41,213 bases of DNA from Longimicrobiales bacterium (GTDB lineage: Bacteria > Gemmatimonadota > Gemmatimonadetes > Longimicrobiales > Gaopeijiaceae), in contig JANQNV010000007.1 in the NCBI GenBank assembly GCA_028279425.1, positions 1 through 41,213 of the forward strand. The letters are read 5' to 3'. Shown in pieces: positions 14,323 to 22,310 of this stretch. The first letter of the stretch is position 1, and each line of letters begins with the position of its first letter. The translations under genes and the position numbers were made by a program. Below the pieces are notes generated by a model, which ran no database searches, was not told the origin of the DNA, and saw only the letters and a program-made list of their open reading frames with translations.

Positions 14323-15126
14323 GTGCCCGAGATTGACCAAGGTGGACATCGGGATGGGCACACTCGGATCGACGCAACCCACCGAGCGGTGTTCAGGGCG
14401 CCTGCGCGCCGGCGCTCGGATGCCGAGGGAATCACCCGCCTTCTGGTCGACTCTCGTACCGATCGAGAGCCTCGCCGACTCCGGTCGCGCCCGGCCCCGA
14501 TCGACCAGGGTGAGTTCGAACGTTTCTTCGCTCTCTGCCGCGGGGTCGACCAGGCCGCCTTCGACGCCTATCTGCGGAAGCGGGTGGAGTCGGGCGACAG
14601 CCTGCTTTCGGTTTCGCAGGACCTGATCACACCGGCCGCACACCGCCTGGGCCGCATGTGGGAGGACGACCGCTGCCACTTCGTCGAGGTGACGGTGGTC
14701 TCGGCGCGATTGCAGAGCGCGCTCCGGATGCTCGGTTCTCTCGCAGAAGACATGAGTCAGCGCGCCGTCCGCGGCCGCGTGCTGGTTTGTGGTCTGCCGG
14801 GAGACCAGCACACGATGGGGCCGGTCATGGTGGCCGAGACTCTGGCGCGCGAGGGACTGGCCGTCACCCTGGGGCCGCCATTCTCGCGCGGTCTTCCACG
14901 GAGGGCGTTCGAGCTCGTCGCGCTCTCGGTCTCCAACTCCGAATCCGACCATCTGCTCAAGCAGACGATCCGGACGGTGCGGCGGCGCTGGTCGGCCGTG
15001 CCGATCATCGTCGGGGGCGACGCCATCACTCGAAGTCCGGAGATGGGGGCGGCCTCGGGAGCCGACGGGTGGGCGTCGGACCTCGAGGGTCTGCTCGATC
15101 TCGTGCGAGTCCCGTTCAGATCATGA
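14323..15126 (+). CDS. AerR/PpaA-like cobalamin-binding regulator
   Basis: 267 residues if started at GTG 14323 (GGGAG 5 nt upstream); an ATG at 14269 in the same frame is the alternative. The earlier start would leave almost no leader if the promoter overlaps the operator, and its first 18 codons lack the GC3 bias of the gene. A helical B12-binding cap (DLITPAAHRLGRMWEDD) precedes a Rossmann-type cobalamin domain with DQHTMG, the DxHxxG motif whose His166 would bind cobalt, then VGGDAIT. AerR/PpaA proteins are light- and B12-dependent modulators of PpsR/CrtJ and are encoded next to it, as here (31 nt before ppsR). Homology to the B12 family is clear; the AerR role is inferred from context. 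Confidence 0.85.
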   Translation: MPEIDQGGHRDGHTRIDATHRAVFRAPARRRSDAEGITRLLVDSRTDREPRRLRSRPAPIDQGEFERFFALCRGVDQAAFDAYLRKRVESGDSLLSVSQDLITPAAHRLGRMWEDDRCHFVEVTVVSARLQSALRMLGSLAEDMSQRAVRGRVLVCGLPGDQHTMGPVMVAETLAREGLAVTLGPPFSRGLPRRAFELVALSVSNSESDHLLKQTIRTVRRRWSAVPIIVGGDAITRSPEMGAASGADGWASDLEGLLDLVRVPFRS

Positions 15127-15157
15127 GTGCGCACCGCGGAGCACCGAGGGGGAGCCG

Positions 15158-16609
15158 ATGATGGGGGGATCACCCCAGGACCCGTCGACCGGGACTGCCG
15201 GTCCGAGCGGGGATGGGGAATCGTTGCTGAGCGGGCTGATGGGAGACCAACTGGTCTCGGTACTCCAGGCCGCGTCCGATATCGCCCTGGTCGTCGCCGG
15301 TGACGGCCGGATTCTCGAGAGCATCGAAGGGAGCGGCTTCAGTTCCAGCGTCCCCACCGAGTGGCTCGGGCAGAACTGGAACGACGTCGTGACCCCCGAG
15401 ACCCGACCCAAGGTTCGGGCCATCCTCGAGGAGGGGCGCACGCAGGGGTTCTCCAGGGAGCGGCAGCTCAATCACCCGATGCCGGACGGCAGCGAGGTCC
15501 CCGTGGGCTACACGGCCGTACGGATCGGGCCCGGGGATCGGCTGCTGGCGGTGGGGAAGGACCTCCGTGCGCTCGCCGATCTCCAGCAGCAGTTGGTCGA
15601 GGCACAGCGCACCATGGAGAGCGAGTACTGGCAGATTCGCCAGGCCGAGGCGCGCTACCGGCTGTTGTTCCAGCAGTCCACGGAGCCGGTACTTCTGGTG
15701 GATCCCGACGATCTGCGTGTGACCGACGCCAACAACGCCGCCGGCTCCGTGCTCGGAGTACCGCCGGCCCGTCTCGTGGGCCGCTCGTTCCCGCCCAGCG
15801 GGCTTCGCGGTGCCGGGTCTGCCGCCGAGGCCGACCTGCGCGGCGTCGTCGAGGAACTCGTGCGGTCGGGAGACGACGGCCTCCGGCTTTCGGTGACGCT
15901 CGGCAGTGACGTGCCCTGGGTCCTGCGCCTCTCGCTGGTCCGCTTCGACAGCGAGCGCGTTGTGCTCGCGCGCCTCACTCCAGAGCGCGAGGGGGACCGC
16001 GGCCGCCGGCGGGGCGTCGACGTCTTCAATCTGCTCGAGAATGCTCCGGATGGCTTCGTGGTGGCCGACCTCGACGGCAACATCCTGATGGCCAACGACG
16101 CCTTCATCCGAATGGCCCAGGTGTCGGGCACCGACGCCGTCGAGGGGCGCAGCCTCGGGCTCTGGCTCGGGCGGCCGGGGGCCGATCTCACGGTGCTGCT
16201 CACCAGCCTCAAGCGCGGCGGCCAGATCCGGTTCTTCTCCACCACCGTCCAGGGAGAGCACGGTCTCTCGTCGCAGGTGGAGCTCTCGGCCGTCTCGGCG
16301 CGCGACGCCGACATCCCTTGTATGGGCATCGTGCTGCGCGACGTGAGCAGTCGTCTCGGCGTGCCGAGAGGGGGCGCGAAGGATCTGAATCGGGCGGTGT
16401 CGGACCTGACCAACCAGGTGGGGCGGGTCTCGCTGAAGCATCTCGTCGAAGACACGGTGTCGCTGGTCGAACTGCACTTCATCGACGCGGCTCTCCAGCT
16501 GACCGGCGACAACCGAACGGCGGCGGCCGAGCTCCTCGGGCTCAGTCGTCAGAGCCTCTACACCAAGCTGAAAAGGTACAAAATCGACGGTCCAGACAGC
16601 ACGAACTGA
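15158..16609 (+). CDS. ppsR: PpsR/CrtJ-type transcriptional regulator of photosynthesis genes
   Basis: 483 residues from ATG 15158; a tandem ATG at 15161 is better spaced from GGAG and equally likely. Architecture fits PpsR: an N-terminal PAS-like region (about 30-125), a linker helix rich in Gln (about 135-165), PAS 1 (YRLLFQQSTEPVLLVDPDDL onward, without its full length quoted), PAS 2 (FNLLENAPDGFVVADLDGNI) and a C-terminal Fis-type helix-turn-helix (ALQLTGDNRTAAAELLGLSR, then QSLYTKLKRYKI). PpsR represses bch, crt and puc genes under oxygen or high light. Odd point: only one Cys is present in the protein (IPCMG, in PAS 2), and the helix-turn-helix has Phe where the redox-active Cys of proteobacterial PpsR/CrtJ is expected. 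Confidence 0.93.
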   Translation: MMGGSPQDPSTGTAGPSGDGESLLSGLMGDQLVSVLQAASDIALVVAGDGRILESIEGSGFSSSVPTEWLGQNWNDVVTPETRPKVRAILEEGRTQGFSRERQLNHPMPDGSEVPVGYTAVRIGPGDRLLAVGKDLRALADLQQQLVEAQRTMESEYWQIRQAEARYRLLFQQSTEPVLLVDPDDLRVTDANNAAGSVLGVPPARLVGRSFPPSGLRGAGSAAEADLRGVVEELVRSGDDGLRLSVTLGSDVPWVLRLSLVRFDSERVVLARLTPEREGDRGRRRGVDVFNLLENAPDGFVVADLDGNILMANDAFIRMAQVSGTDAVEGRSLGLWLGRPGADLTVLLTSLKRGGQIRFFSTTVQGEHGLSSQVELSAVSARDADIPCMGIVLRDVSSRLGVPRGGAKDLNRAVSDLTNQVGRVSLKHLVEDTVSLVELHFIDAALQLTGDNRTAAAELLGLSRQSLYTKLKRYKIDGPDSTN

Positions 16610-16621
16610 AGGACGATTCGA

Positions 16622-16649
16622 CCCCGTGGCAGGGTGCCCGGGGATTTTT
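16622..16649 (+). terminator. Intrinsic terminator after ppsR
   Basis: CCCCG (16622-16626), GGCA (16628-16631), a GGG loop, TGCC (16635-16638) and CGGGG (16639-16643) form a 9-bp stem with one bulged T, followed by A and five T residues. It begins 12 nt after the ppsR stop, so the aerR-ppsR transcript should end before bchG. Confidence 0.8.
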
Positions 16650-16661
16650 GAGAAGCAAGGG

Positions 16662-16705
16662 TGTCCAACTTACTTGACAATGGCGATCGTCACGCAAACA
16701 TTACA
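16662..16705 (+). promoter_or_regulatory. bchG promoter with tandem PpsR sites 8 bp apart
   Basis: Site 1 is TGTCCAACTTACTTGACA (16662-16679), a perfect TGT-N12-ACA. Site 2 is CGTCACGCAAACATTACA (16688-16705), one mismatch, starting exactly 8 bp later. Cooperative CrtJ/PpsR promoters such as bchC have two palindromes about 8 bp apart over the -35 and -10. Here TTGACA (16674-16679) would be the -35, and a weak AACATT (16697-16702) 17 nt later the -10. Transcription would start near 16709. Confidence 0.62.
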
Positions 16706-16727
16706 CTCGAAACAGGTCTCGTCTTCG

Positions 16728-17603
16728 GTGCCTCAATGGGGGGCCGTACTCGAACTGTTCAAACCGGTGACGTGGTTTCCGCCGATGTGGGCCTTCGCTT
16801 GCGGGGCCGTCTCGGCGGGGGCTCCGAGTACCGCGGGATGGATGAAGATCGCCTGGGGTGTGGTGGTAGCCGGACCCCTCGTGTGTGCCTCCAGCCAAGC
16901 CGTCAATGACTGGTTCGACCGACACGTGGACGCGCTCAACGAGCCGAATCGCCCGATTCCATCGGGGCGGATTCCGGGTCGTTGGGGGTTGGGCCTCGCG
17001 GTCGCGTGGACCCTCGTTTCGCTCGCGGCGGGCTGGTGGCTCGGCACCTGGGGGTTCGTCGCCACGGCGATCGCGCTCGTCTTCGCCTGGGCCTATTCCA
17101 TGCCGCCCGTCCGGCTCAAGCAGAACGGGTGGGTCGGCAACCTCGCGGTCGGCCTTTCCTACGAAGGCCTGGCCTGGGTCACGGGTGCCGCGGTCGTTCT
17201 CGGCGGTGCACTCCCGGATGCCCGCATTCTCTGGGTCGCGCTCCTCTACTCCCTCGGAGCGCACGGCATCATGACGTTGAACGACTTCAAGTCTCGACGG
17301 GGCGACCTGCGGATGGGTGTGGGCTCCCTGCCCGCGCGCCTCGGTCCGGTTCGCGCCGCGCGCGTGGCGGCCGTGGTGATGATCGTGCCGCAGTTGGTCG
17401 TGATCGGGCTTCTGGCCGGGTGGGGCGCACAGACGCACGCCGCCGCGGTGGCGGGCCTCGTCTTCGTTCAGTTGGGCATGCTCCGCGTGCTCCTGCGGCG
17501 GCCCAACGAAGCCAAGGCGCTCTGGTACAGCGCCCTCGGCGTGCCCGTCTACGTCTCCGGGATGATGGTCTCCGCCTTTGCGCTGCGAGGAGTGGGATTG
17601 TGA
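16728..17603 (+). CDS. bchG: Bacteriochlorophyll synthase (geranylgeranyl transferase) BchG
   Basis: 291 residues from GTG 16728 (VPQWGAVLEL). BchG, a UbiA-family membrane prenyltransferase, esterifies bacteriochlorophyllide a with geranylgeranyl diphosphate. FKPVTWFPPMWAFACG begins the conserved core, the first Asp-rich motif is NDWFDRHVDALNEPNRP (N60, D61, D64, D68) and the second is NDFKSRRGD; about nine hydrophobic segments are present. An in-frame ATG at 16680 would add 16 residues, but it lies inside the PpsR-type promoter, between the -35 and -10, so the GTG is preferred. The frame is also open upstream through the ppsR terminator, which cannot be coding. First gene of the pigment-tail operon; overlaps the next by 4 nt. 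Confidence 0.94.
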   Translation: MPQWGAVLELFKPVTWFPPMWAFACGAVSAGAPSTAGWMKIAWGVVVAGPLVCASSQAVNDWFDRHVDALNEPNRPIPSGRIPGRWGLGLAVAWTLVSLAAGWWLGTWGFVATAIALVFAWAYSMPPVRLKQNGWVGNLAVGLSYEGLAWVTGAAVVLGGALPDARILWVALLYSLGAHGIMTLNDFKSRRGDLRMGVGSLPARLGPVRAARVAAVVMIVPQLVVIGLLAGWGAQTHAAAVAGLVFVQLGMLRVLLRRPNEAKALWYSALGVPVYVSGMMVSAFALRGVGL

Positions 17604-18934
17604 GTGCGACCGAGAGGAAGGGGCTGAGCTGGCCCAGCATCGCCCGTCTCGGGCTCGTCCAGGCCGCGATCGGCGCGGTCATCGTGTTGATGACCTCGAC
17701 CCTCAATCGGGTCATGGTGGTCGAACTCGGCCTGGTCGCGACCTTGCCGGGCGCCCTGGTCGGTCTGCACTTCGGCGTGCAGCTGCTTCGCCCGCACATG
17801 GGCTTCGGGTCCGACCGCCACGGTCGTCGGATTCCGTGGATCATCGGGGGGATGGGGCTGACCGCGCTGAGCGGTGTGGGGGCCGCCATGGGAACGGCCT
17901 GGATGGACACGAACCTGGCCGGCGGGATGGCCGTAGCGATCGTGTCGTTCTTCCTCCTCGGCGTCGGGGTGAGTGCCGGCAGCACGCCCTACCTCGCCTA
18001 CATGGCCGAGCGGGTGGAGGAGCGGCGGATGGCCGGCGCGGCCGCCCTCACGTGGATCCTGATGATCGCCGGGATCATCGTCACGGCTTCGGTGGCCGGT
18101 TCGCTGTTGGATCCGTACTCGCCGGAGCGTCTCGTCGCGGTGGTGGCGGGGGTCGCCGGTGGCGCCTTCGTGCTCACCCTGTTGGCGCTGGTCGGACGTC
18201 GCGACGACGAACCGCTCCACATGCGTCCGAAGGGGGCCGCCGAGGGTGGGTTCCGGGAGGTGTTCGGCGCGATGTGGGCCGATCCGCAGGCGCGCGCGTT
18301 CGCCACCTTCATCTTCGTGTCGATGCTCGCCTACAGCGCGCAGGACATCATCCTCGAGCCGTATGCCGGCGCGGTCTTCGGACTCACCCCTGGCGAGTCG
18401 ACCAAGGTCGCCGCGATCCAGCATCAGGGGGTTCTGCTCGGAATGATCCTGGGGGCCTTCGCCGCTGCCCGCTGGTTCACGCTGCAAACCTGGGCGGCTG
18501 TGGGGTGCGGAGCATCGGCCGTCGCCCTGATCGCCCTCGTCGGGATGCCCGCGGCGGGGTCGGTCGCGGGAATGAAGGGCGCCGTGTTCGGCCTCGGCTT
18601 CGCGAACGGTGTCTTCGCCGTCGCAGCGATCGGCGCAATGATGGGCCTCACCATCAAAGGGCGCGCCGGTGGAGCCGGAATGCGCATGGGCTTCTGGGGA
18701 GCCGCACAGGCCATCGCGTATGGACTCGGCGGCGTTGCCGGTGCCGCAGGAAGTGACCTGGCCCGGGCCGCGCTCGGCTCACCGGCGGCGGGCTACGGAG
18801 TGGTATTCTTGATCGAGGCCGCGCTGTTCGTCGCTGCCGCGATCCTCGTCTTGACGAAGGTCCGACAGGGTTCGGCGCGGGGGCTCGAACCCCTTCGCCG
18901 CGCGGGTCGGGCCATGGCGGAGGCAGCTTCATGA
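17600..18934 (+). CDS. PucC/LhaA-family transporter of the bchG-bchP cluster (ORF428 type)
   Basis: 444 residues from GTG 17600, overlapping the bchG stop as GTGA. A 12-helix major-facilitator protein of the same family as lhaA: TSTLNRVMVVELGLVATLPG, HMGFGSDRHGRRIPWI, AQDIILEPYAGAVFGL and the helix rich in Gly/Ala after GFANGVFAVAAIGAMM. In proteobacteria the equivalent gene (ORF428 of Rhodobacter, often mislabelled a 44.5-kDa bacteriochlorophyll synthase subunit) also lies between bchG and bchP. Its role is thought to be handling newly made bacteriochlorophyll, which is not proven. Stop overlaps bchP by 4 nt. Confidence 0.88.
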   Translation: MSATERKGLSWPSIARLGLVQAAIGAVIVLMTSTLNRVMVVELGLVATLPGALVGLHFGVQLLRPHMGFGSDRHGRRIPWIIGGMGLTALSGVGAAMGTAWMDTNLAGGMAVAIVSFFLLGVGVSAGSTPYLAYMAERVEERRMAGAAALTWILMIAGIIVTASVAGSLLDPYSPERLVAVVAGVAGGAFVLTLLALVGRRDDEPLHMRPKGAAEGGFREVFGAMWADPQARAFATFIFVSMLAYSAQDIILEPYAGAVFGLTPGESTKVAAIQHQGVLLGMILGAFAAARWFTLQTWAAVGCGASAVALIALVGMPAAGSVAGMKGAVFGLGFANGVFAVAAIGAMMGLTIKGRAGGAGMRMGFWGAAQAIAYGLGGVAGAAGSDLARAALGSPAAGYGVVFLIEAALFVAAAILVLTKVRQGSARGLEPLRRAGRAMAEAAS

Positions 18935-20133
18935 AGCAGCGTACGGTCGATGTGGTGGTAGTGGGTGGCGGACCCGCGGGTGCAACCGCGGCCCATGAAC
19001 TCGCGCTCTCCGGGCGCGACGTGGTGCTCCTGGACCGCGCCGGCCGCATCAAACCGTGTGGCGGGGCCGTGCCTCCCCAGCTGCTCGACGACTTCGACGT
19101 GCCCCGCGACCTGCTCGTCAACCAGGTGGACACCGCACGGATCCTGTCGCCCCAGGGCAAGCACGTCGACATTCCCGTCGGCGACGGCTTCGTGGGAATG
19201 GTCGATCGGGAGCACTTCGACGAGTGGCTGCGCGAGCGCGCCGCCGGGGCCGGGGCGCAGCGCGTGACCGGGTCGTTCGAGCAGCTCGACCGCGACGCCG
19301 ACGGGGTGGCCCGGATTCGTTTCCGGGCGGGTGGCTCCCGCTCCGGCCCGATGGAGAGCATCCGCGCCCGCATGGTGGTGGGAGCGGATGGTGCCCTGTC
19401 CGGAGTCGCGCGCCAGGCGCTCCCCGCTGCGGCCAAGAAGGCGCAGTACGTGTTCGCGTACCACGAGGTGATCGCCTCGCCGACGGGCTCGATCCCCGAC
19501 GACGTGTTCGGAGAAAGCCGCTGCGACGTCTACTACGAAGGCACGCTTTCGCCGGACTTCTACGCCTGGGTCTTTCCCCACGGCGAGACCACCTCGGTCG
19601 GTACCGGCTCGGCCCGCCGTGGGTTCTCGCTTCGATCCGCCGTGTCCGACCTGCGCGACCGTACGGGTCTCGACCGGATGGAGACGATCCGCGAAGAGGG
19701 CGCTCCGATCCCCTCGAAGCCGCTCCCCCGCTGGGACAACGGGAAGGACGTGATTCTTGCCGGCGACGCCGCCGGTGTGGTGGCCCCCTCGTCGGGCGAG
19801 GGGATCTTCTACGCCATGACGGGTGGACGGCTCGCGGCGCAGGCCGTGGAGGAGGCGCTCGCGACCGGTCGTCCCAAGGCCCTCGCGCGTGCCCGCCGAC
19901 GCTTCCTGCGCACCCACGGGTCGGTCTTCTGGGTGCTCGGAATGATGCAGCGCTTCTGGTACTCCGACGACGCACGCCGTGAGCGCTTCGTCGCCATCTG
20001 CCGCGACCGCGACGTGCAGGAGCTGACCTTCGAAGGGTACATGCACAAACAGTTGGTTCGCGCTCGCCCGCTCGCCCATGCGCGGATCTTCTGGAAGAAC
20101 ATCGGCCATCTCACGGGGCTGGCGTCCACATGA
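18931..20133 (+). CDS. bchP: Geranylgeranyl reductase BchP
   Basis: 400 residues from ATG 18931, overlapping the preceding stop as ATGA. BchP is an FAD-dependent reductase that converts geranylgeranyl-bacteriochlorophyll a to the phytyl form in three steps. The N-terminal dinucleotide motif is VVVVGGGPAGATAA (about 8-21), followed by the family motif RIKPCGGAVPPQLL, the FAD motif VVGADGALSGVAR and DVILAGDAAGVVAPSSGEGI, with the C-terminal helical region YMHKQLVRARPL. Length is normal. It sits between the PucC-like transporter and the GGPP synthase in a tail-making module. Confidence 0.96.
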   Translation: MKQRTVDVVVVGGGPAGATAAHELALSGRDVVLLDRAGRIKPCGGAVPPQLLDDFDVPRDLLVNQVDTARILSPQGKHVDIPVGDGFVGMVDREHFDEWLRERAAGAGAQRVTGSFEQLDRDADGVARIRFRAGGSRSGPMESIRARMVVGADGALSGVARQALPAAAKKAQYVFAYHEVIASPTGSIPDDVFGESRCDVYYEGTLSPDFYAWVFPHGETTSVGTGSARRGFSLRSAVSDLRDRTGLDRMETIREEGAPIPSKPLPRWDNGKDVILAGDAAGVVAPSSGEGIFYAMTGGRLAAQAVEEALATGRPKALARARRRFLRTHGSVFWVLGMMQRFWYSDDARRERFVAICRDRDVQELTFEGYMHKQLVRARPLAHARIFWKNIGHLTGLAST

Positions 20134-21035
20134 CTTCCGTCGCGCTGTCGTTCCCGTTCCCTCCGGTCGACGACGTCGAGTCGTTCACCCGGCGTGTGAG
20201 TCCCCTGCTGGAGGCGCGCCTCCGGGAGGCCGTCCTCGACCTGCCCGTTCAGATGGGTCCGATCGACGACGCTCTGAGACTCGCCGTGGGGTTGGAGGGG
20301 CGTAGTGGACGGCGGTGGCGACCCATCCTCACGCTGGCCGCCGCGCAGGCGGTCGGGGGCGACGTCGACGTCGCGCTCGACGCGGCGATCGCCGTCGAAC
20401 TGACACACACGGCGTCGCTCGCACTCGACGACCTGCCGTGTATGGACGACAGCCTGCGCCGTCGCGGGGAGCCTGCGACGCATCGGCTGATCGGACCGGC
20501 CGGCGCCATCCTGGTGGCGATCGGCCTGCTGGGGCGCGCCGCAGAGTTCCTCGGACGCTCCCACGACGGGGGTGAACAAGCCCGGGAGTGGGGGGACTGC
20601 TTCGGGTTTGCGGGGATGGCTGGGGGACAGGCCGTCGACATCTCGACCGGGGGTGGGTGCACGGGCGCCGCACGGCGCCTGTATCGCGGCAAGACCACGG
20701 CGTTGGCCGCCTTCGCTCTCGCGGCGGGTGCGCGGGCCGGCGGAGCCGACCCCGACACCCTCGAACTCCTCCGCCGCTTCGGTCGCGATGTGGGTTGGGC
20801 GTACCAACTCGTCGACGATGCCGAGGACCTCGCGGAGGACCGAGCGGCGGGTCGCAAGCCGGGTGGCCGCCGACCGCTTCGCCAGGGAGCACGCCTCCTG
20901 GATCGCGCTCTGGGCAGTCTTCAGGACGCACCCGGGATCACGCCGGAAGGAGCCCTGCTCCTCGATGCACTCGCTTCGGAGGTAGTTCGACTGCCTTCCG
21001 CCGTTTCGCTCGACGGGAGAACCGCCTCGTGCTGA
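20130..21035 (+). CDS. crtE: Geranylgeranyl diphosphate synthase (CrtE type)
   Basis: 301 residues from ATG 20130, overlapping the bchP stop as ATGA. A trans-isoprenyl diphosphate synthase with first Asp-rich motif DDLPCMDD (residues 100-107, the bacterial DDxxxxD form) and second motif DDAED (229-233). Five residues before the first motif is Ala (TASLALDD), where farnesyl synthases have an aromatic residue; CrtE has the same small residue, which favours a C20 product. It would supply GGPP to BchG and to carotenoid synthesis. In Rhodobacter the gene after bchP is idi, so this is a different isoprenoid enzyme at the same place. The C20 specificity is inference. Confidence 0.86.
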   Translation: MTSVALSFPFPPVDDVESFTRRVSPLLEARLREAVLDLPVQMGPIDDALRLAVGLEGRSGRRWRPILTLAAAQAVGGDVDVALDAAIAVELTHTASLALDDLPCMDDSLRRRGEPATHRLIGPAGAILVAIGLLGRAAEFLGRSHDGGEQAREWGDCFGFAGMAGGQAVDISTGGGCTGAARRLYRGKTTALAAFALAAGARAGGADPDTLELLRRFGRDVGWAYQLVDDAEDLAEDRAAGRKPGGRRPLRQGARLLDRALGSLQDAPGITPEGALLLDALASEVVRLPSAVSLDGRTASC

Positions 21036-22309
21036 TTTCGCTCGGACTCGACTACAGTCGGGCTGACGTAAGCCTTCGTGAGAGCTTCCACCGAAGCGAT
21101 GGAGAGGTGGAGGGAGCCTACGCTCGCGGGGCCAAGGTGCCCGGTGTCGAAGAGTTCATGGTATTGAACACCTGCAACCGCATCGAGCTGTACGGCTGGC
21201 TGTCGGCCGGCCCGAGGATTCTGCGCGAGCCTCACCTCCACCTGGCGAAACGGTACTTCGGCGATCTCGACGAGGCGGCGCAGTTCACCGAGGCGGCGAC
21301 GCTCCTGAGCGGTCGGAGCGTCGTGGAACACATCCTCCGGGTGGCCGGGGGGCTCGAGTCACAGATCCTCGGCGATATCCACATTCAGGGACAGATTCGA
21401 CGCGCCTACCGCGCCGCGACCGATGCATCGATGATGGGGCCTCACCTGCAGCGGCTCATGGACATGGCGCTCCGAGCCGGCAAGGCGGTGAAGCGGGAGA
21501 CCGACCTCATGGCCGGTCGCAGTTCGGTGGGATCCGAGGCGGCTCACCTGGCGGATCGCAGGCTGGGCGGCCTCGAGGGCAAACGCTGCGTCATCGTCGG
21601 GTGTGGAAAGATCGGCAGTCACGCCGCCCAGAGCTTGTTGAAGCTCGGCGCCGACGTGCTTCTCCTGAATCGTTCCCGCGGTCGTGGTGAGCAGGTCGCA
21701 CGCACGCTCGGTGGTGCGGTCGGTGAGTGGAGTCGGATGCACGAGGAGGTGGCTCGGGCCGACGCGGTGATCGTGGCGACCGGCGCTCGCACCCCGGTCG
21801 TACGCCTCGAGCCGCTGCTCGAGCATCGTACCAGTGGCGACGGCGAGTTGCTCATCATCGATGTGGCCATGCCGCGCAATGTGGAACCCGGCATCGCGGG
21901 ATTCCCCAGCGTGACCCTGGTCGACCTCGACCAGCTGCACCCCGAGGCCGCTTCGGTCGCGCGTTCGCGCCAGGCCTCCGTGCCGCAAGCCGAGACGCTC
22001 GTCCAGCAGCACGTAGACGAGTACGTCGCCTGGCAGTCGTCGCTCGGGGCCCGCGAGGCCCTGCGGCCGCTCCGGGAGGCCCTCGAAGCCATCTGCCTCC
22101 GCGAGATCGAATACGCCACGGGCGAAGCGGGGCAGGGCGACGCCCAGCGCGCGGCGGGGCGGATCGTCAGCAAGCTGTTGGCTCGACCGATGACGGTATT
22201 GCGCGGCCGGAGCCGCGACGAAGACGTCGAAGTGGTGGGCGGAGCGATACGTCTGATCTTCGAGCAACTGGACGAGCCGAACGCCCAGGTCGAAAGCCGG
22301 GCGGGCTGA
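21029..22309 (+). CDS. hemA: Glutamyl-tRNA reductase HemA (C5 pathway)
   Basis: 426 residues from GTG 21029, overlapping the crtE stop by 7 nt; the longer upstream frame lies inside crtE. The enzyme reduces glutamyl-tRNA to glutamate-1-semialdehyde, the first committed step to 5-aminolevulinate. The catalytic Cys49 sits in VLNTCNRIELYG, and other signatures are GGLESQILGDIHIQGQ, GRSSVGSEAA, the NADPH motif VIVGCGKIGSHAA and IDVAMPRNVEP. It shows that this organism makes tetrapyrrole by the C5 route, unlike alphaproteobacterial phototrophs with aminolevulinate synthase. Placing the entry enzyme in the pigment operon ties precursor supply to bacteriochlorophyll synthesis. Confidence 0.95.
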   Translation: MLISLGLDYSRADVSLRESFHRSDGEVEGAYARGAKVPGVEEFMVLNTCNRIELYGWLSAGPRILREPHLHLAKRYFGDLDEAAQFTEAATLLSGRSVVEHILRVAGGLESQILGDIHIQGQIRRAYRAATDASMMGPHLQRLMDMALRAGKAVKRETDLMAGRSSVGSEAAHLADRRLGGLEGKRCVIVGCGKIGSHAAQSLLKLGADVLLLNRSRGRGEQVARTLGGAVGEWSRMHEEVARADAVIVATGARTPVVRLEPLLEHRTSGDGELLIIDVAMPRNVEPGIAGFPSVTLVDLDQLHPEAASVARSRQASVPQAETLVQQHVDEYVAWQSSLGAREALRPLREALEAICLREIEYATGEAGQGDAQRAAGRIVSKLLARPMTVLRGRSRDEDVEVVGGAIRLIFEQLDEPNAQVESRAG

Positions 22310-22310
22310 G

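Noticed and set aside
16626..16727. Upstream start codons for bchG (open frame from 16626, ATG 16680)
   Set aside because: 16626 lies inside the intrinsic terminator and 16680 between the -35 and -10 of an operator-controlled promoter; GTG 16728 directly precedes the conserved BchG core.
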